This document shows positions 15,044 to 24,414 of a stretch of DNA of 64,000 bases, in pieces (the stretch's first letter is position 1; each line of letters starts with the position of its first letter). The notes below the pieces were generated by a model that was not told the origin of the DNA, did no database searches, and worked only from the letters and a program-made list of their open reading frames with translations. The stretch comes from Daejeonella sp. H1SJ63 (GTDB lineage Bacteria; Bacteroidota; Bacteroidia; Sphingobacteriales; Sphingobacteriaceae), in the NCBI RefSeq assembly GCF_029360775.1, contig NZ_JARKMZ010000028.1, positions 124,001-188,000 on the forward strand, in the 5' to 3' direction. The position numbers and the translations under genes were made by a program.

Positions 15044-16765
15044 TCAATTAAACCATTCCATTACCGCCTCTTTTGAAGGCATGGTAATCTCCAGTTTCAT
15101 TTTCTTTCTCATCCCTCCAAGATCGTTAAACACCTTGTTTGGATTACCGGCTTTCAGTTCATCAACGGTTTTGAACCCCATTTTATTGAGTACAGGTACC
15201 CATTCTGCAGGTATGCCAATAGCGGTAAAATCTTCGGCAGAAGCAATTTTTGCTTTCTTTTCAGGGCGCATTTGAGGAAAGAATAATACTTCCTGGATGG
15301 TACTCTGATCAGTCATTAACATTACCAAACGATCAATTCCAATTCCCAATCCTGAAGTAGGGGGCATTCCATATTCAAGGGCTCTCAGGAAATCATCGTC
15401 CATTGCCATTGCTTCTTCATCTCCTCGTCCGGCAAGCAATAATTGCTCCTCAAAGCGTTCCCGCTGGTCGATAGGATCGTTTAGCTCTGTATAAGCATTT
15501 GCAATTTCCTTGCCCATTACAAATAACTCAAAACGTTCTACCAAACCTTCCTGCGAGCGGTGTTTTTTAGCTAGAGGTGTCATTTCAATCGGATAATCGG
15601 TAATGTAGGTAGGCTGGATCAGATGTTCTTCAACTTTTTCGCTAAAGATCTCATCAATCAGTTTACCTCTTCCCATAGAATCATCGATCTCTATATTAAG
15701 GTCCTTACAGGTTTTTTTAAGGGTACCTTCATCCATCGATGATACATCAATTCCGGTATATTTCTTAATGGAATCGTACATCGATAGTTTCTCGTACGGA
15801 CCGGCAAATTCAATCAGGTGCTCACCTACTTTTACAGTAGATTTACCATGAATTGCTACTGCTACTTTTTCAAGGCACTCTTCCACCATAGCCATCATCC
15901 AGATATAATCCTTATAAGCCACATAGATTTCCATTGACGTAAATTCAGGGTTATGAGTGCGGTCCATTCCTTCATTACGGAACATTTTACCAAACTCATA
16001 AACTCCGTCGAAGCCTGCAACGATCAGTCGTTTAAGATATAACTCATTGGCAATGCGCAGGTAAAGCGGCATATCCAATGTATTGTGATGGGTTTTGAAC
16101 GGTCTTGCAGCTGCTCCACCATGAATTGGCTGAAGGATAGGCGTTTCAACTTCCATCCATCCCTGATCATCAAAATAGGAACGCATGGTGTTTATCACTT
16201 TGGAGCGCTTCATAAAAATATGCTTGTACTCCGGATTTACTGTCAGATCAACATAACGCTGGCGGTATCTCATTTCAGGATCAGTAAAGCCATCGTAGAT
16301 ATTTCCTTCATCATCACGTTTTACCACGGGCAGCGGTTTAAGTGACTTTGAAAGAATTTTCATTTCACTGACATGGATAGAGATCTCGCCGGTTTTTGTA
16401 GTAAAAACATATCCGCTGACCCCAACAAAATCGCCAATGTCAAGCAGCTTTTTGAATACGGTATTATAAAGGGTTTTGTCTTCCCCGGGACAAATTTCAT
16501 CACGGTTGATATAAGCCTGAATACGACCAGTTGAGTCCTGCAGTTCAGCAAAAGAAGCGCTGCCCATAATCCTGCGGCTCATGATTCTTCCAGCAAACCG
16601 GATGTTCTTATAGGATGTTTTATCGCGCTCGTAATTGTTCTTTATATCCTCTGCATTTACATTTACTTCAAAAGCTTCAGGGGGATAAGGGTCTATTCCC
16701 AGTTTACGCAGTTCCGACAGGGCCTCACGGCGCATGATCTCCAGTTCAGATAATCCAATACTCAT
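15044..16765 (-). CDS. lysS: LysS, lysyl-tRNA synthetase (class II)
   Basis: 573-residue class IIb synthetase charging tRNA-Lys. N-terminal OB-fold anticodon domain (about 55-165), motif 2 region (FRNEGMDRTHNPEFTSMEIY) and motif 3 (PPTSGLGIGIDRLVML) are intact. After the normal end (FFPQMRPEK) there is an extra C-terminal extension of about 70 residues (VLNKMGFKTVDEL and following), so it is longer than the roughly 505-residue enterobacterial enzyme. The extension looks like a small helical domain; its function is not known to me. Confidence 0.96.
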   Translation of the reverse strand: MSIGLSELEIMRREALSELRKLGIDPYPPEAFEVNVNAEDIKNNYERDKTSYKNIRFAGRIMSRRIMGSASFAELQDSTGRIQAYINRDEICPGEDKTLYNTVFKKLLDIGDFVGVSGYVFTTKTGEISIHVSEMKILSKSLKPLPVVKRDDEGNIYDGFTDPEMRYRQRYVDLTVNPEYKHIFMKRSKVINTMRSYFDDQGWMEVETPILQPIHGGAAARPFKTHHNTLDMPLYLRIANELYLKRLIVAGFDGVYEFGKMFRNEGMDRTHNPEFTSMEIYVAYKDYIWMMAMVEECLEKVAVAIHGKSTVKVGEHLIEFAGPYEKLSMYDSIKKYTGIDVSSMDEGTLKKTCKDLNIEIDDSMGRGKLIDEIFSEKVEEHLIQPTYITDYPIEMTPLAKKHRSQEGLVERFELFVMGKEIANAYTELNDPIDQRERFEEQLLLAGRGDEEAMAMDDDFLRALEYGMPPTSGLGIGIDRLVMLMTDQSTIQEVLFFPQMRPEKKAKIASAEDFTAIGIPAEWVPVLNKMGFKTVDELKAGNPNKVFNDLGGMRKKMKLEITMPSKEAVMEWFN

Positions 16766-16888
16766 GTAGAAAAAATTTCTGCAAAAATATGTTTTTTATC
16801 GGGAATTTCAGGTGTTACAGTGATGACCTGAGTGAACTGGTTTCAATGTGGGGATTCAAGCTCGTTAATAGGTCTTTCTGAGTCTGAA

Positions 16889-17057
16889 GAAGTCATACCG
16901 TCTATTGAAATGGCTGCTCGCAGGCGTTTTAATAGAGTATTTTACCGGTCTTTTTGATCAGGAACTTGATCAGGAATTGGTAAAACAGATCAATGAACTC
17001 CAATCCCTGAAAACAGAAGACAGGCAGCATATCTTATCAAATACTTGGTGCGCTTAA
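16889..17057 (+). pseudogene. Decayed XRE-family regulator remnant
   Basis: From 16889 the + strand reads EVIPSIEMAARR, then after a frameshift EYFTGLFDQELDQELVKQINELQSL followed by KTEDRQHIL and a stop. Together these match the C-terminal half of small XRE/helix-turn-helix regulators (PSIEVAAKLA, DYLTG, a KRINEIQSL-like helix, EDKEHI). The helix-turn-helix part is not recognisable. The rest of the 427-nt gap between lysS and the next gene shows nothing else I can identify. Confidence 0.5.
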
Positions 17058-17192
17058 TCCTATGTAAGCTTTTCTGAAAGTTCATTACACCGACATGATC
17101 TATGTTAAACCAATATCTGTACCAACCATAAGCAGTTTAGTGTTTGCAAGTAAGATGGCGTTTACATTTCAGCGGATCAGATGGTAATTTTA

Positions 17193-19622
17193 CTATCTAA
17201 CCACAAAGGTTAGACTGCTTCTTCCAAGCCTTCCTCTGTAGTCCAGACCCTCTACAACAACACGGTATGTTCCGGGAGTGTCGGCAGTGAAAAATTCAAT
17301 GTGGGATTCCCTTCCTTCATCAATAAACACGTCCGGATGCCAAAAGATGGTGCTTCGAAAATCATCTTTGTGTTCTTTTGTTCCTGCAACGCTGTAATCC
17401 GGCGAATAAAATTCACGACTCAGGCTATAACCTTTCGGAACATATTTTATAATGCCTTCCGACAGCGTTTGAATGGTATTTGGCATTCCGGCATGTCCCT
17501 TTGTAGTCACCACCACCACCCCGCCGAAGCCTTTGTCGCCATAAATAGCTGAATTCGCTCCCAGACCCTTTATAACTTCTACGTACGCAATATCCGCCAT
17601 ATTTAATTCACTGAAGTTATCACCTATATGCAGCCCATCCACAAAAATCTCCATATTCCGGGCTCCGCTCATTAGGTTATTCCGGGATAATTTTGCAGTA
17701 ACTACACCTGTTCTTGGGTTGATATCATAGTCTAGACCCAAAACTTTACCCTTTAATGCAAAAGCTAAATTATTGTCGGATAACTGATCATTCATGAATA
17801 CATAATCAGCTGGTGTATTACCCAGTTTACTGGAGTTTTCAAGTTTTTTAGGATCTTTAACTGCTTTTACTGCAACTTCATCCAATATATGGGTAGGATT
17901 TATCAATCCCTGATTCAGGAGCTCCAATAGTTCTTCTTTTAACCCTTTCAGCTTGCTATTTATGATTTCACTTTCCTTAGCTTCCAGATCTGGCTGGAAA
18001 TTATCAATCGTTACAGGCTGATGGTGTACCTGGTCAAGCTCGATCGTTATATTTGCTTTTGACCTTTCCCTTCGACCTTGAATTACAAATCGCATACTAT
18101 CAGCGAAAGCCAGCCTGTCAAACATAAACCGGCCTTGCTCGTTAGTAAGTGTGTCCATAAGTATACCAGCGTCGGGTGTAAACACTGTAACCTTACCACC
18201 AGTGACAATATTTCCACCTCGTAGAAGTCTTCCCGATATTGAAATACCATTCTCAGGATAATACTTTATTCTTTGATCTTCTTTCTGCCAGGTAAATCGA
18301 CGCCAGCCCTGAGTAAGCATCAGGTTATCTAAATGTCGTTGCCTTACTGTGCTTTCGACTGTGCTGGTAAAATAATAGTTGGGTTTCTCGATGAACCCTT
18401 TCAGTTCAGATTTTAAAAGCAATTCTGAAAGTATCGTACTTTCATTGACCTCATTCACTATTATTCGGTCCATGTCAGTTACTGAAATAGAAAAACTTCC
18501 TGTTACAACTGCATCATTTTCAGTTGAAGCCTTCAATGTCATTTTAACCCTTTCTCTTGGCTTATAGACAGGCTTTTCAGTCTCTAATTTAAGTTTAAGA
18601 TGATCATCCGGCCTGATGAAAACTAGACGCTCTGCAGCAGGGAGATCTTTCTCATCGAATAAGGTTAAGCGTGCGATTCCGGCAGGCACAGCTGTGACCG
18701 GTAAATTAATATCGGCAAATTGCCTGGTCATTTTGAATGTTGATTGTAAAGTTGACTCGTCAAAAGCGGTCATAATCAACTTAAATTCCTTTTCATGTCC
18801 CACCATTGATGGACTGGCTGTTACACGCACCAGAAGGCTGTGTGTCCCGTTACCAGTTACGTTCATAATATATCCGTCTTTGACTGCATTTGGAAGAGTA
18901 AACGGATCACTTAGAGTTGAGTCTATAATAACTCTGTAATTATTTCCTGCAAGGGGAGTTATCAAAAAGGAGCCCATACCCGCATGTTCTGTTTTAAGTG
19001 TGGCTACTTTACTGCCCAAGTTATCAATTACATAGCCGGTAACATCTACTCCCAAGCCATCAGACCCAATAGCTTTAAAGGCAACTCGTGATCTCAATCC
19101 TTCAATCAGATTACCCCCTTCAGGAAAGAACTTTAAAGCTAATTTTCCCGAAGCACGATTGGCAACTTCTTTCGGTTTCTGAGCCTTCCAGGAATTAACT
19201 ATAACAAAAGGATGATCATAAAAGCTTTCCTCACCATAATTTCGCATCCATTGCGTATAAGCGCGAATCCTATACTTACCTCCACTTAAAGTATCCGGCA
19301 GAGCGAAATCTCCTGATGCCAGTCCGGCAGCGAGCGGCAATTTTAGGGATTTATGGACACGCCTTTCATTGTCTACCAAATCCACATATATTATTTTACT
19401 GAGCATCGACGGTTGATTTGCCATATCAACTACATATACTTTAAACCAGATAGACTGGCCGGCTGCGTAGTAAGGTTTGTCCAAATGAAGGTGAACCTTT
19501 TCCGGTGTTACTGAGTTTCGTATATCATAACGATTAGATAAAGTATCTAAAGATGTTTGTTGAGCATTTATTGAACCGCAGAGAAGTTGAAGAAGAAAAA
19601 TACCCGATAAGATTGCTTTCAT
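17193..19622 (-). CDS. Large exported MG2/TonB-plug-domain protein
   Basis: 809 residues with signal peptide (about 1-20). Order of regions: macroglobulin-like MG2 segment (VHLHLDKPYYAAGQSIWFKVYV), further beta-sandwich repeats including a second MG-like KPVYKPRERVKMTL, a CarboxypepD_reg-like region (GISISGRLLRGGN, about 465-540), a TonB-plug-like domain (about 610-715, IAYVEVIKGLGANSAIYGDKG) and a C-terminal beta domain (DTPGTYRVVVEGLDYRG). There is no beta-barrel, so it is not itself a transporter. This architecture is a recurrent uncharacterised Bacteroidota family. The gene is flanked by debris of a regulator and of an IS element, hinting at acquisition by transfer. Confidence 0.75.
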   Translation of the reverse strand: MKAILSGIFLLQLLCGSINAQQTSLDTLSNRYDIRNSVTPEKVHLHLDKPYYAAGQSIWFKVYVVDMANQPSMLSKIIYVDLVDNERRVHKSLKLPLAAGLASGDFALPDTLSGGKYRIRAYTQWMRNYGEESFYDHPFVIVNSWKAQKPKEVANRASGKLALKFFPEGGNLIEGLRSRVAFKAIGSDGLGVDVTGYVIDNLGSKVATLKTEHAGMGSFLITPLAGNNYRVIIDSTLSDPFTLPNAVKDGYIMNVTGNGTHSLLVRVTASPSMVGHEKEFKLIMTAFDESTLQSTFKMTRQFADINLPVTAVPAGIARLTLFDEKDLPAAERLVFIRPDDHLKLKLETEKPVYKPRERVKMTLKASTENDAVVTGSFSISVTDMDRIIVNEVNESTILSELLLKSELKGFIEKPNYYFTSTVESTVRQRHLDNLMLTQGWRRFTWQKEDQRIKYYPENGISISGRLLRGGNIVTGGKVTVFTPDAGILMDTLTNEQGRFMFDRLAFADSMRFVIQGRRERSKANITIELDQVHHQPVTIDNFQPDLEAKESEIINSKLKGLKEELLELLNQGLINPTHILDEVAVKAVKDPKKLENSSKLGNTPADYVFMNDQLSDNNLAFALKGKVLGLDYDINPRTGVVTAKLSRNNLMSGARNMEIFVDGLHIGDNFSELNMADIAYVEVIKGLGANSAIYGDKGFGGVVVVTTKGHAGMPNTIQTLSEGIIKYVPKGYSLSREFYSPDYSVAGTKEHKDDFRSTIFWHPDVFIDEGRESHIEFFTADTPGTYRVVVEGLDYRGRLGRSSLTFVVR

Positions 19623-19744
19623 TAAATCAATTTAATCAAATATTTTAGCATTTCAAATCGACTCTGGCCAGGGAAAATTGACAAGTGAATCAATTTGTAA
19701 ATTAGTTAAAACCCTTTCCAATTCGTTGTCCATATACCAAAGCA

Positions 19745-19900
19745 TCACTCACTAAATTCACTTTTTATGCAGTTGTAAAGCGTGGTTTTATTGATAACGT
19801 AGACTCGGTACACATCCAATTCCTGACGAGCACCTTCATGCTTTTTGATGGATGTGGTAATTTGTGTTTCTGCGAATTGTTGCTTCTGCATATTCGACAT
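19745..19900 (-). pseudogene. IS3-family transposase OrfA remnant
   Basis: A 51-codon reading frame whose product, MSNMQKQQFAETQITTSIKK followed by HEGARQELDVYRVYVINKTT and LYNC, parallels IS3/IS407-group OrfA (F-xE-xQI-xxAIKKHE-G, ICRELGISxxTFYNWK). The key CRE and W residues have decayed, the C-terminus is missing and no OrfB or terminal repeats are nearby. The rest of the 508-nt gap (19623-20130) holds only short unassigned frames. Confidence 0.6.
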
Positions 19901-20130
19901 TTGAAATTTAACACTTTGTTTAATTACTCAATGTTTTAATTTCAGGGAAGCTTACATTGAAAATAGTATTAAATCTACTCAAAAATGAAAAGACTGCTAA
20001 AGTAGGACTAAAATGGAAAAGGCTTAAACAAGATGGGATAATCAGTATCCGGAAAAATTGATTAATTTATGATGCGTTTGCTCTGTGATGACTTATCTGT
20101 TGATAGCGATGAGTTTAATTTCATTGAGTT

Positions 20131-22044
20131 TCAATCATTCTCAACCGCATGCATATACATCTCATCGATATCCCCGGCGTATTTTCTCTCAATTACCTTT
20201 CGCTTGGCTTTCATCGTAGGGGTGATTTCGCCTTCTTCAATACTGAACGGATTACGTTTTACAAGAAATGATTTCATTCGTTCAAATTTAGCAAGTTCAT
20301 TGGAGTACTTCCGGATATCTTCATTGAGCCAGTCGAGTATTTTCTGATCGCGGATAAAGGAGTCCTTTTCCTGAAAATATTCTTCATTTAGGTGGAATGT
20401 TTCCTGAAGTACTTCTCTGGATGGGATAATAATTGCAGTGACATATTCACGTTTGTCGCCAATCAGGAAGATCTGTTCAATTTTAGAGCTCTTCAGGTAG
20501 GTGTTTTCTACCGGAGTAGGGTAGATGTTCTTTCCATAGGCATTAACAAGCATATTTTTGATACGGTCAGTGATCTGCAGATTTCCCTTGAAATACCTGC
20601 CTACATCACCTGTATGGAACCATCCGTCTTTATCAATTACTTCTGCAGTTTCCTGCGGTTTATTCCAGTAGCCTTTCATTACGCAATGTCCTCTGACAAT
20701 AATTTCTCCTTCTGCGCATTCGAAATTTTCGTTGAATGAATTATGGGTTTGAACTGTAATCAATTCCTTACTTTCCACATCCTGAATGGCTACCTCAATT
20801 CCCGGAATGATACGCCCCACAGTTCCATAAACCTGACGGTGATACTCCGTTACCGCCATTACAGGGGATGTTTCCGTCAATCCGAATCCTTCAAGGATCT
20901 TTATTCCCAGATTGCCAAAGAATTCACCCACATTTTTGGGTAATGCGGCTCCTCCGGAGATCATGAATTTTAGTCGGCCGCCAGTCTTTTCCTTGATCTT
21001 GCTGAATACCAGCTTTTCAGCGATGGCTTTGCTGATGCTTAAGAATATACCCGGAGTTTTACCTGTTTCCTTTACTTCACGGTATTCTTTGCCGGTTGCT
21101 ATGGCCCAGAGGAATATTTTTGCTTTTATTCCTCCTGCTGAGGTTCCGGTTTTCATGGCTTTGTCATGGATACGCTCCAGTAATCTTGGGACACAGCTCA
21201 TGACACTAGGTTTAACTTCCGCCATATTTTTGGCGAGCAGTTCCAGACTTTGAGCAAACGCGATCTTACTTCCAACTGCACTGCATACATGATAAGTTGC
21301 GGTACGTTCAAAAACATGTGACAATGGAAGGAAGGATAAGAAAAGGTCATTTTTATCAATAACAGGAATTTGTTCCAGACAAACCTTTACGTTTTGTACA
21401 AAGTTTGAGTGGGTAAGCATCACACCCTTTGGGGTTCCTGTTGTACCTGATGTATAGATAAGTGAAGTAAGATCTGATGGTAATATAGCTTCTCTTGCGA
21501 TTGCTATTTCTGATCTGAATTTATCAAGAACGTGTTTTCCTTCCTGAATCAGATCTTTAAAGCTGATCACTCCGGCATTCAGTGATTTATCTTTGGTGTA
21601 TTTTTCATAATCGTCAAAAACTGGTATAATTCGCTGTATATCAGAGCAGTTATTGGCAATTTTCAGAATCTTACGGAAGAGAAAATGATTGCCTACCAGA
21701 ATAGCTCTTGCGCCCGAATCATTTAATATATATTCTATTTCTGTTTCTGAAAGGGTTGGATAGATGGATACATTGACCGCACCGATCTGCTGTAAACCCT
21801 GATCATATAAAACCCAGTCCACAGAATTCTCAATAATAAGTGCAAGCCTGTCGCCTTTTTTTATGCCCATTTCAAGGAAATAGGCTGATAAGGCATCGGC
21901 TGTATCCAAAACCTGCTTATAGCTTACTTCAACCCAGTTTTCTTTAACCTTATGAAGTAAAAACGTAGTGTTTTCATCATGAATATGAGTAACCACATCA
22001 CGCAAAAGGTCAGGAATAGTTGTAGATTCTGTTATTGGATTCAT
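20131..22044 (-). CDS. Long-chain fatty acid--CoA ligase (FadD/FAA-type)
   Basis: 637-residue AMP-forming enzyme that activates long-chain fatty acids to acyl-CoA. Motifs: P-loop-like YTSGTTGTPKGVMLTHSN (about 195-212), LPLSHVFERT, the GGAALP and EGFGLTETSP block, GWFHTGDVG and DRIKNMLVNAYGKNIYP. The bulky insertion and length are typical of the large FAA1-like AMP-dependent synthetases that associate with the membrane. Monocistronic, with iscA upstream on the same strand and a terminator between them. Confidence 0.92.
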   Translation of the reverse strand: MNPITESTTIPDLLRDVVTHIHDENTTFLLHKVKENWVEVSYKQVLDTADALSAYFLEMGIKKGDRLALIIENSVDWVLYDQGLQQIGAVNVSIYPTLSETEIEYILNDSGARAILVGNHFLFRKILKIANNCSDIQRIIPVFDDYEKYTKDKSLNAGVISFKDLIQEGKHVLDKFRSEIAIAREAILPSDLTSLIYTSGTTGTPKGVMLTHSNFVQNVKVCLEQIPVIDKNDLFLSFLPLSHVFERTATYHVCSAVGSKIAFAQSLELLAKNMAEVKPSVMSCVPRLLERIHDKAMKTGTSAGGIKAKIFLWAIATGKEYREVKETGKTPGIFLSISKAIAEKLVFSKIKEKTGGRLKFMISGGAALPKNVGEFFGNLGIKILEGFGLTETSPVMAVTEYHRQVYGTVGRIIPGIEVAIQDVESKELITVQTHNSFNENFECAEGEIIVRGHCVMKGYWNKPQETAEVIDKDGWFHTGDVGRYFKGNLQITDRIKNMLVNAYGKNIYPTPVENTYLKSSKIEQIFLIGDKREYVTAIIIPSREVLQETFHLNEEYFQEKDSFIRDQKILDWLNEDIRKYSNELAKFERMKSFLVKRNPFSIEEGEITPTMKAKRKVIERKYAGDIDEMYMHAVEND

Positions 22045-22104
22045 CTTTTGAGAATATGAATTGATATAATCAACAAGTATAACAGAATAGTGCTAAAAAA
22101 ACAA

Positions 22105-22126
22105 AAGGCCCTGAATAGAGCCCCTT
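22105..22126 (-). terminator. Probable terminator of the isc operon
   Basis: Imperfect hairpin (AAGG/CCTT, a 2x2 internal loop, then CT/AG) about 40 nt beyond the iscA stop, followed leftward by TTTTGTTTTTTTAGC. Confidence 0.55.
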
Positions 22127-22166
22127 GTTGCATTTTGTTTTCAGTAATAAATATTTTTTTATACCA

Positions 22167-22493
22167 TCAGACAGAGAAACTTTCGCCACATCCGCAAGTG
22201 CGGGAAGCATTTGGGTTATGAAAATTAAATCCCTTGCCATTGAGTCCGTCTGAAAAGTCCAGTTCTGTTCCTGCCAGATAAAGAAATGATTTCATGTCAA
22301 GTGCCATGCGGATTCCTTTGTCCTCAAAGAACTGATCGCCGGGTTTTTCTTCATTATCGAAGTCCATTTTGTAGGACAGACCTGAACAACCACCTCCCTG
22401 AACAGAGACGCGAAGAAAATAGGTATTATCCAGTCCATTTTCATTCATGAGCTGTTCAACCTTGCTTTTCGCTTTATCTGTAACTGTTACCAT
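22167..22493 (-). CDS. iscA: IscA/SufA-type Fe-S cluster carrier
   Basis: A-type carrier (108 residues) that moves Fe-S clusters from the scaffold to target proteins. The three ligand cysteines are present: GGCSGLSY and the C-terminal CGCGESF. Length matches the HesB/IscA/SufA family. Last gene of iscS-iscU-iscA; whether it should be called IscA or SufA cannot be decided by sequence alone, but the company is Isc-type. Confidence 0.93.
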   Translation of the reverse strand: MVTVTDKAKSKVEQLMNENGLDNTYFLRVSVQGGGCSGLSYKMDFDNEEKPGDQFFEDKGIRMALDMKSFLYLAGTELDFSDGLNGKGFNFHNPNASRTCGCGESFSV

Positions 22494-22537
22494 TTTGAGT
22501 GTTATATAAAATTTTGCTGTATTCAGCAGGGAAATTA

Positions 22538-22951
22538 TTAGTGATGCGATTTAGGCAGCTCTAATGCTTCCATTCCATTTTTTACACGGTAATCGTTTAT
22601 CGCTGCTTTGATCGCATCTTCTGCTAAAACGGAGCAGTGGATTTTTACCGGAGGAAGGGCTAATTCTTCAACGATATCCATGTTATCAATCTTCATAGCA
22701 TCATCAATGCTTTTACCTTTTAACCATTCTGTAGCCAGTGATGAAGATGCGATAGCTGATCCGCAACCAAAAGTTTTGAATTTAGCATCTGTAATTACGT
22801 GGTTTTCATCTACCTGAATTTGCAGACGCATCACGTCGCCACATTCAGGGGCACCTACCAAACCTGTACCAACAGCTGTGCTGCTTTTGTCCAGGGTTCC
22901 AACATTACGTGGATGGGTGTAGTGATCGATTACTTTTTCTGAGTATGCCAT
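22538..22951 (-). CDS. iscU: IscU, Fe-S cluster assembly scaffold
   Basis: 137-residue scaffold on which IscS-derived sulfur and iron form a [2Fe-2S] cluster. The three cluster cysteines are in conserved contexts: APECGDVM, FGCGSAIASSS and KIHCSVLAED. The chaperone-binding region is the modified PPVKI (LPPVK in E. coli). Separated by 127 nt from iscS, a gap that carries a heptamer repeat. Confidence 0.95.
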   Translation of the reverse strand: MAYSEKVIDHYTHPRNVGTLDKSSTAVGTGLVGAPECGDVMRLQIQVDENHVITDAKFKTFGCGSAIASSSLATEWLKGKSIDDAMKIDNMDIVEELALPPVKIHCSVLAEDAIKAAINDYRVKNGMEALELPKSHH

Positions 22952-23004
22952 ATCTTTTTGTGCTTACCGGTTTCCCGGGTATGTTTTTTTACTAAATGTT
23001 TAAT

Positions 23005-23046
23005 CTGTTATCAGTTGTCTGTTACCTGTTATCAGTTGACTGTTGT
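23005..23046. repeat. Heptanucleotide tandem array between iscS and iscU
   Basis: Six consecutive 7-mers: CTGTTAT, CAGTTGT, CTGTTAC, CTGTTAT, CAGTTGA, CTGTTGT. All fit C(T/A)GTTxx with an exact 7-nt period. Non-coding, within the iscS-iscU gap. Confidence 0.8.
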
Positions 23047-23078
23047 TAATTAAGGTGTCAATTATAACGTACAGCTCA

Positions 23079-24290
23079 TTAATGTTCTGCCCATTCAATC
23101 TTATCCAGATCAATTCCTTCCTTGAACATTTCCCATAGCGGAGAAAGGTCGCGGAGGTGGTTTACAGCTTTTTTGGTTTGTTCGATTGCGAAATCAACTT
23201 CTTCTTCTGTAGTGAAACGGCCTAAACCGAAACGGATTGAAGAATGAGCCAGATCATCAGATAAGCCCAGGCTCTTTAATACATAAGAAGGTTCCAATGA
23301 AGCTGAAGTACACGCTGATCCGGAAGAAACTGCAAGATCTTTCATTGCCATCATTAAGCCTTCCCCTTCTACATATTTGAAAGAGATGTTTGCTACATGT
23401 GGTAAGCGATGCTCAGTATTTCCGTTAACATAACTTTCCTCAAGAACGGTCAGGGAAGTTTGAAGTTTATCGCGTAAAGCTGAGAGACGCTTTGCCTCTG
23501 AATCCATTTCCAAACGGCATAATTCACAGGCTTTTCCTAATCCCACGATTCCGGGAACATTTAATGTTCCTGAACGCATACCTCTTTCGTGGCCACCACC
23601 ATCCATCTGAGCAGTTACCTTAACTCTTGGATTTTTACGGCGAACATAAAGTGCACCCACTCCCTTAGGGCCATACATTTTATGTGCAGAAAATGCCATC
23701 AGGTCAATTCCGTCTGCATTAACATCTACAGGTATTTTCCCTACTGCCTGAGTTGCATCAGTCATGAAAAGTGCTCCGTGTTTATGTGTCATAGCAGCAA
23801 TTTCTTTTATCGGCTGAATTACACCAATCTCATTGTTTCCATACATGATTGAAACAAGTATAGTTTTCTCAGTGAAAGCAGCTTCCAGAGCCGTCAGGTC
23901 TATTAAACCATCAGATTTAACAGGCAGATAAGTTACTTCAGCACCCAGTTTCTCAACATGTTTGCATGCATCTAAAACCGCCTTGTGTTCAGTAACACAG
24001 GTAATGATATGATTTCCCTTGTCCTTGTACATTTCAAACACACCTTTAATTGCAAGGTTGTCTGATTCAGTTGCACCCGAAGTGAAAATAATTTCTTTTT
24101 CATTTGCCCCTATAAGCTTTGCCACCTGCTCACGGGCATAGTCAACACCTTCTTCTGCAGCCCATCCAAAAGCATGGTTTCTGCTCGCAGCATTTCCAAA
24201 TTTAGCATTGAAATATGGGAGCATCGCCTCGAGTACCCGGGGATCCATCGGAGTAGTTGCGTTATTATCTAAGTATATTGGCAAATTCAT
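23079..24290 (-). CDS. iscS: IscS, cysteine desulfurase
   Basis: PLP enzyme (403 residues from this start) that takes sulfur from cysteine for Fe-S clusters and tRNA thiolation. PLP lysine in [10 protein letters not shown] (Lys204) and catalytic cysteine in the loop [10 protein letters not shown] (Cys327) are present, as is the N-terminal [14 protein letters not shown]. The ATG at 24290 is chosen because the family begins here; an in-frame upstream start would add 23 non-conserved residues and run over the predicted promoter. First gene of iscSUA; no IscR, HscAB or ferredoxin gene adjoins. Confidence 0.96.
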   Translation of the reverse strand: MNLPIYLDNNATTPMDPRVLEAMLPYFNAKFGNAASRNHAFGWAAEEGVDYAREQVAKLIGANEKEIIFTSGATESDNLAIKGVFEMYKDKGNHIITCVTEHKAVLDACKHVEKLGAEVTYLPVKSDGLIDLTALEAAFTEKTILVSIMYGNNEIGVIQPIKEIAAMTHKHGALFMTDATQAVGKIPVDVNADGIDLMAFSAHKMYGPKGVGALYVRRKNPRVKVTAQMDGGGHERGMRSGTLNVPGIVGLGKACELCRLEMDSEAKRLSALRDKLQTSLTVLEESYVNGNTEHRLPHVANISFKYVEGEGLMMAMKDLAVSSGSACTSASLEPSYVLKSLGLSDDLAHSSIRFGLGRFTTEEEVDFAIEQTKKAVNHLRDLSPLWEMFKEGIDLDKIEWAEH

Positions 24291-24324
24291 TTTACTGTTA
24301 TTTATAATCTTTCTAAATCTCTTG

Positions 24325-24332
24325 CAAAGATA
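24325..24332 (-). promoter_or_regulatory. -7 element of the iscSUA operon
   Basis: CAAAGATA on the + strand reads TATCTTTG leftward, a full TAnnTTTG match 34 nt before the iscS ATG. A TTG 24 nt upstream (24357-24359) is slightly far for the -33 element. Confidence 0.5.
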
Positions 24333-24414
24333 CAAAATAATTTTTGGCTTAATTATCAATTTTGTCTATGCAGGTATAGATAAAATGGTCATTTTTATGC
24401 CATAAAATAAGTCG

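Noticed and set aside
19941-20060. Short + strand frame (LKNEKTAKVGLKWKRLKQDG) in the gap before the acyl-CoA ligase
   Set aside because: About 35 codons with no start context and no family I can recognise; possibly more debris next to the IS3 remnant, but not supportable as a gene.
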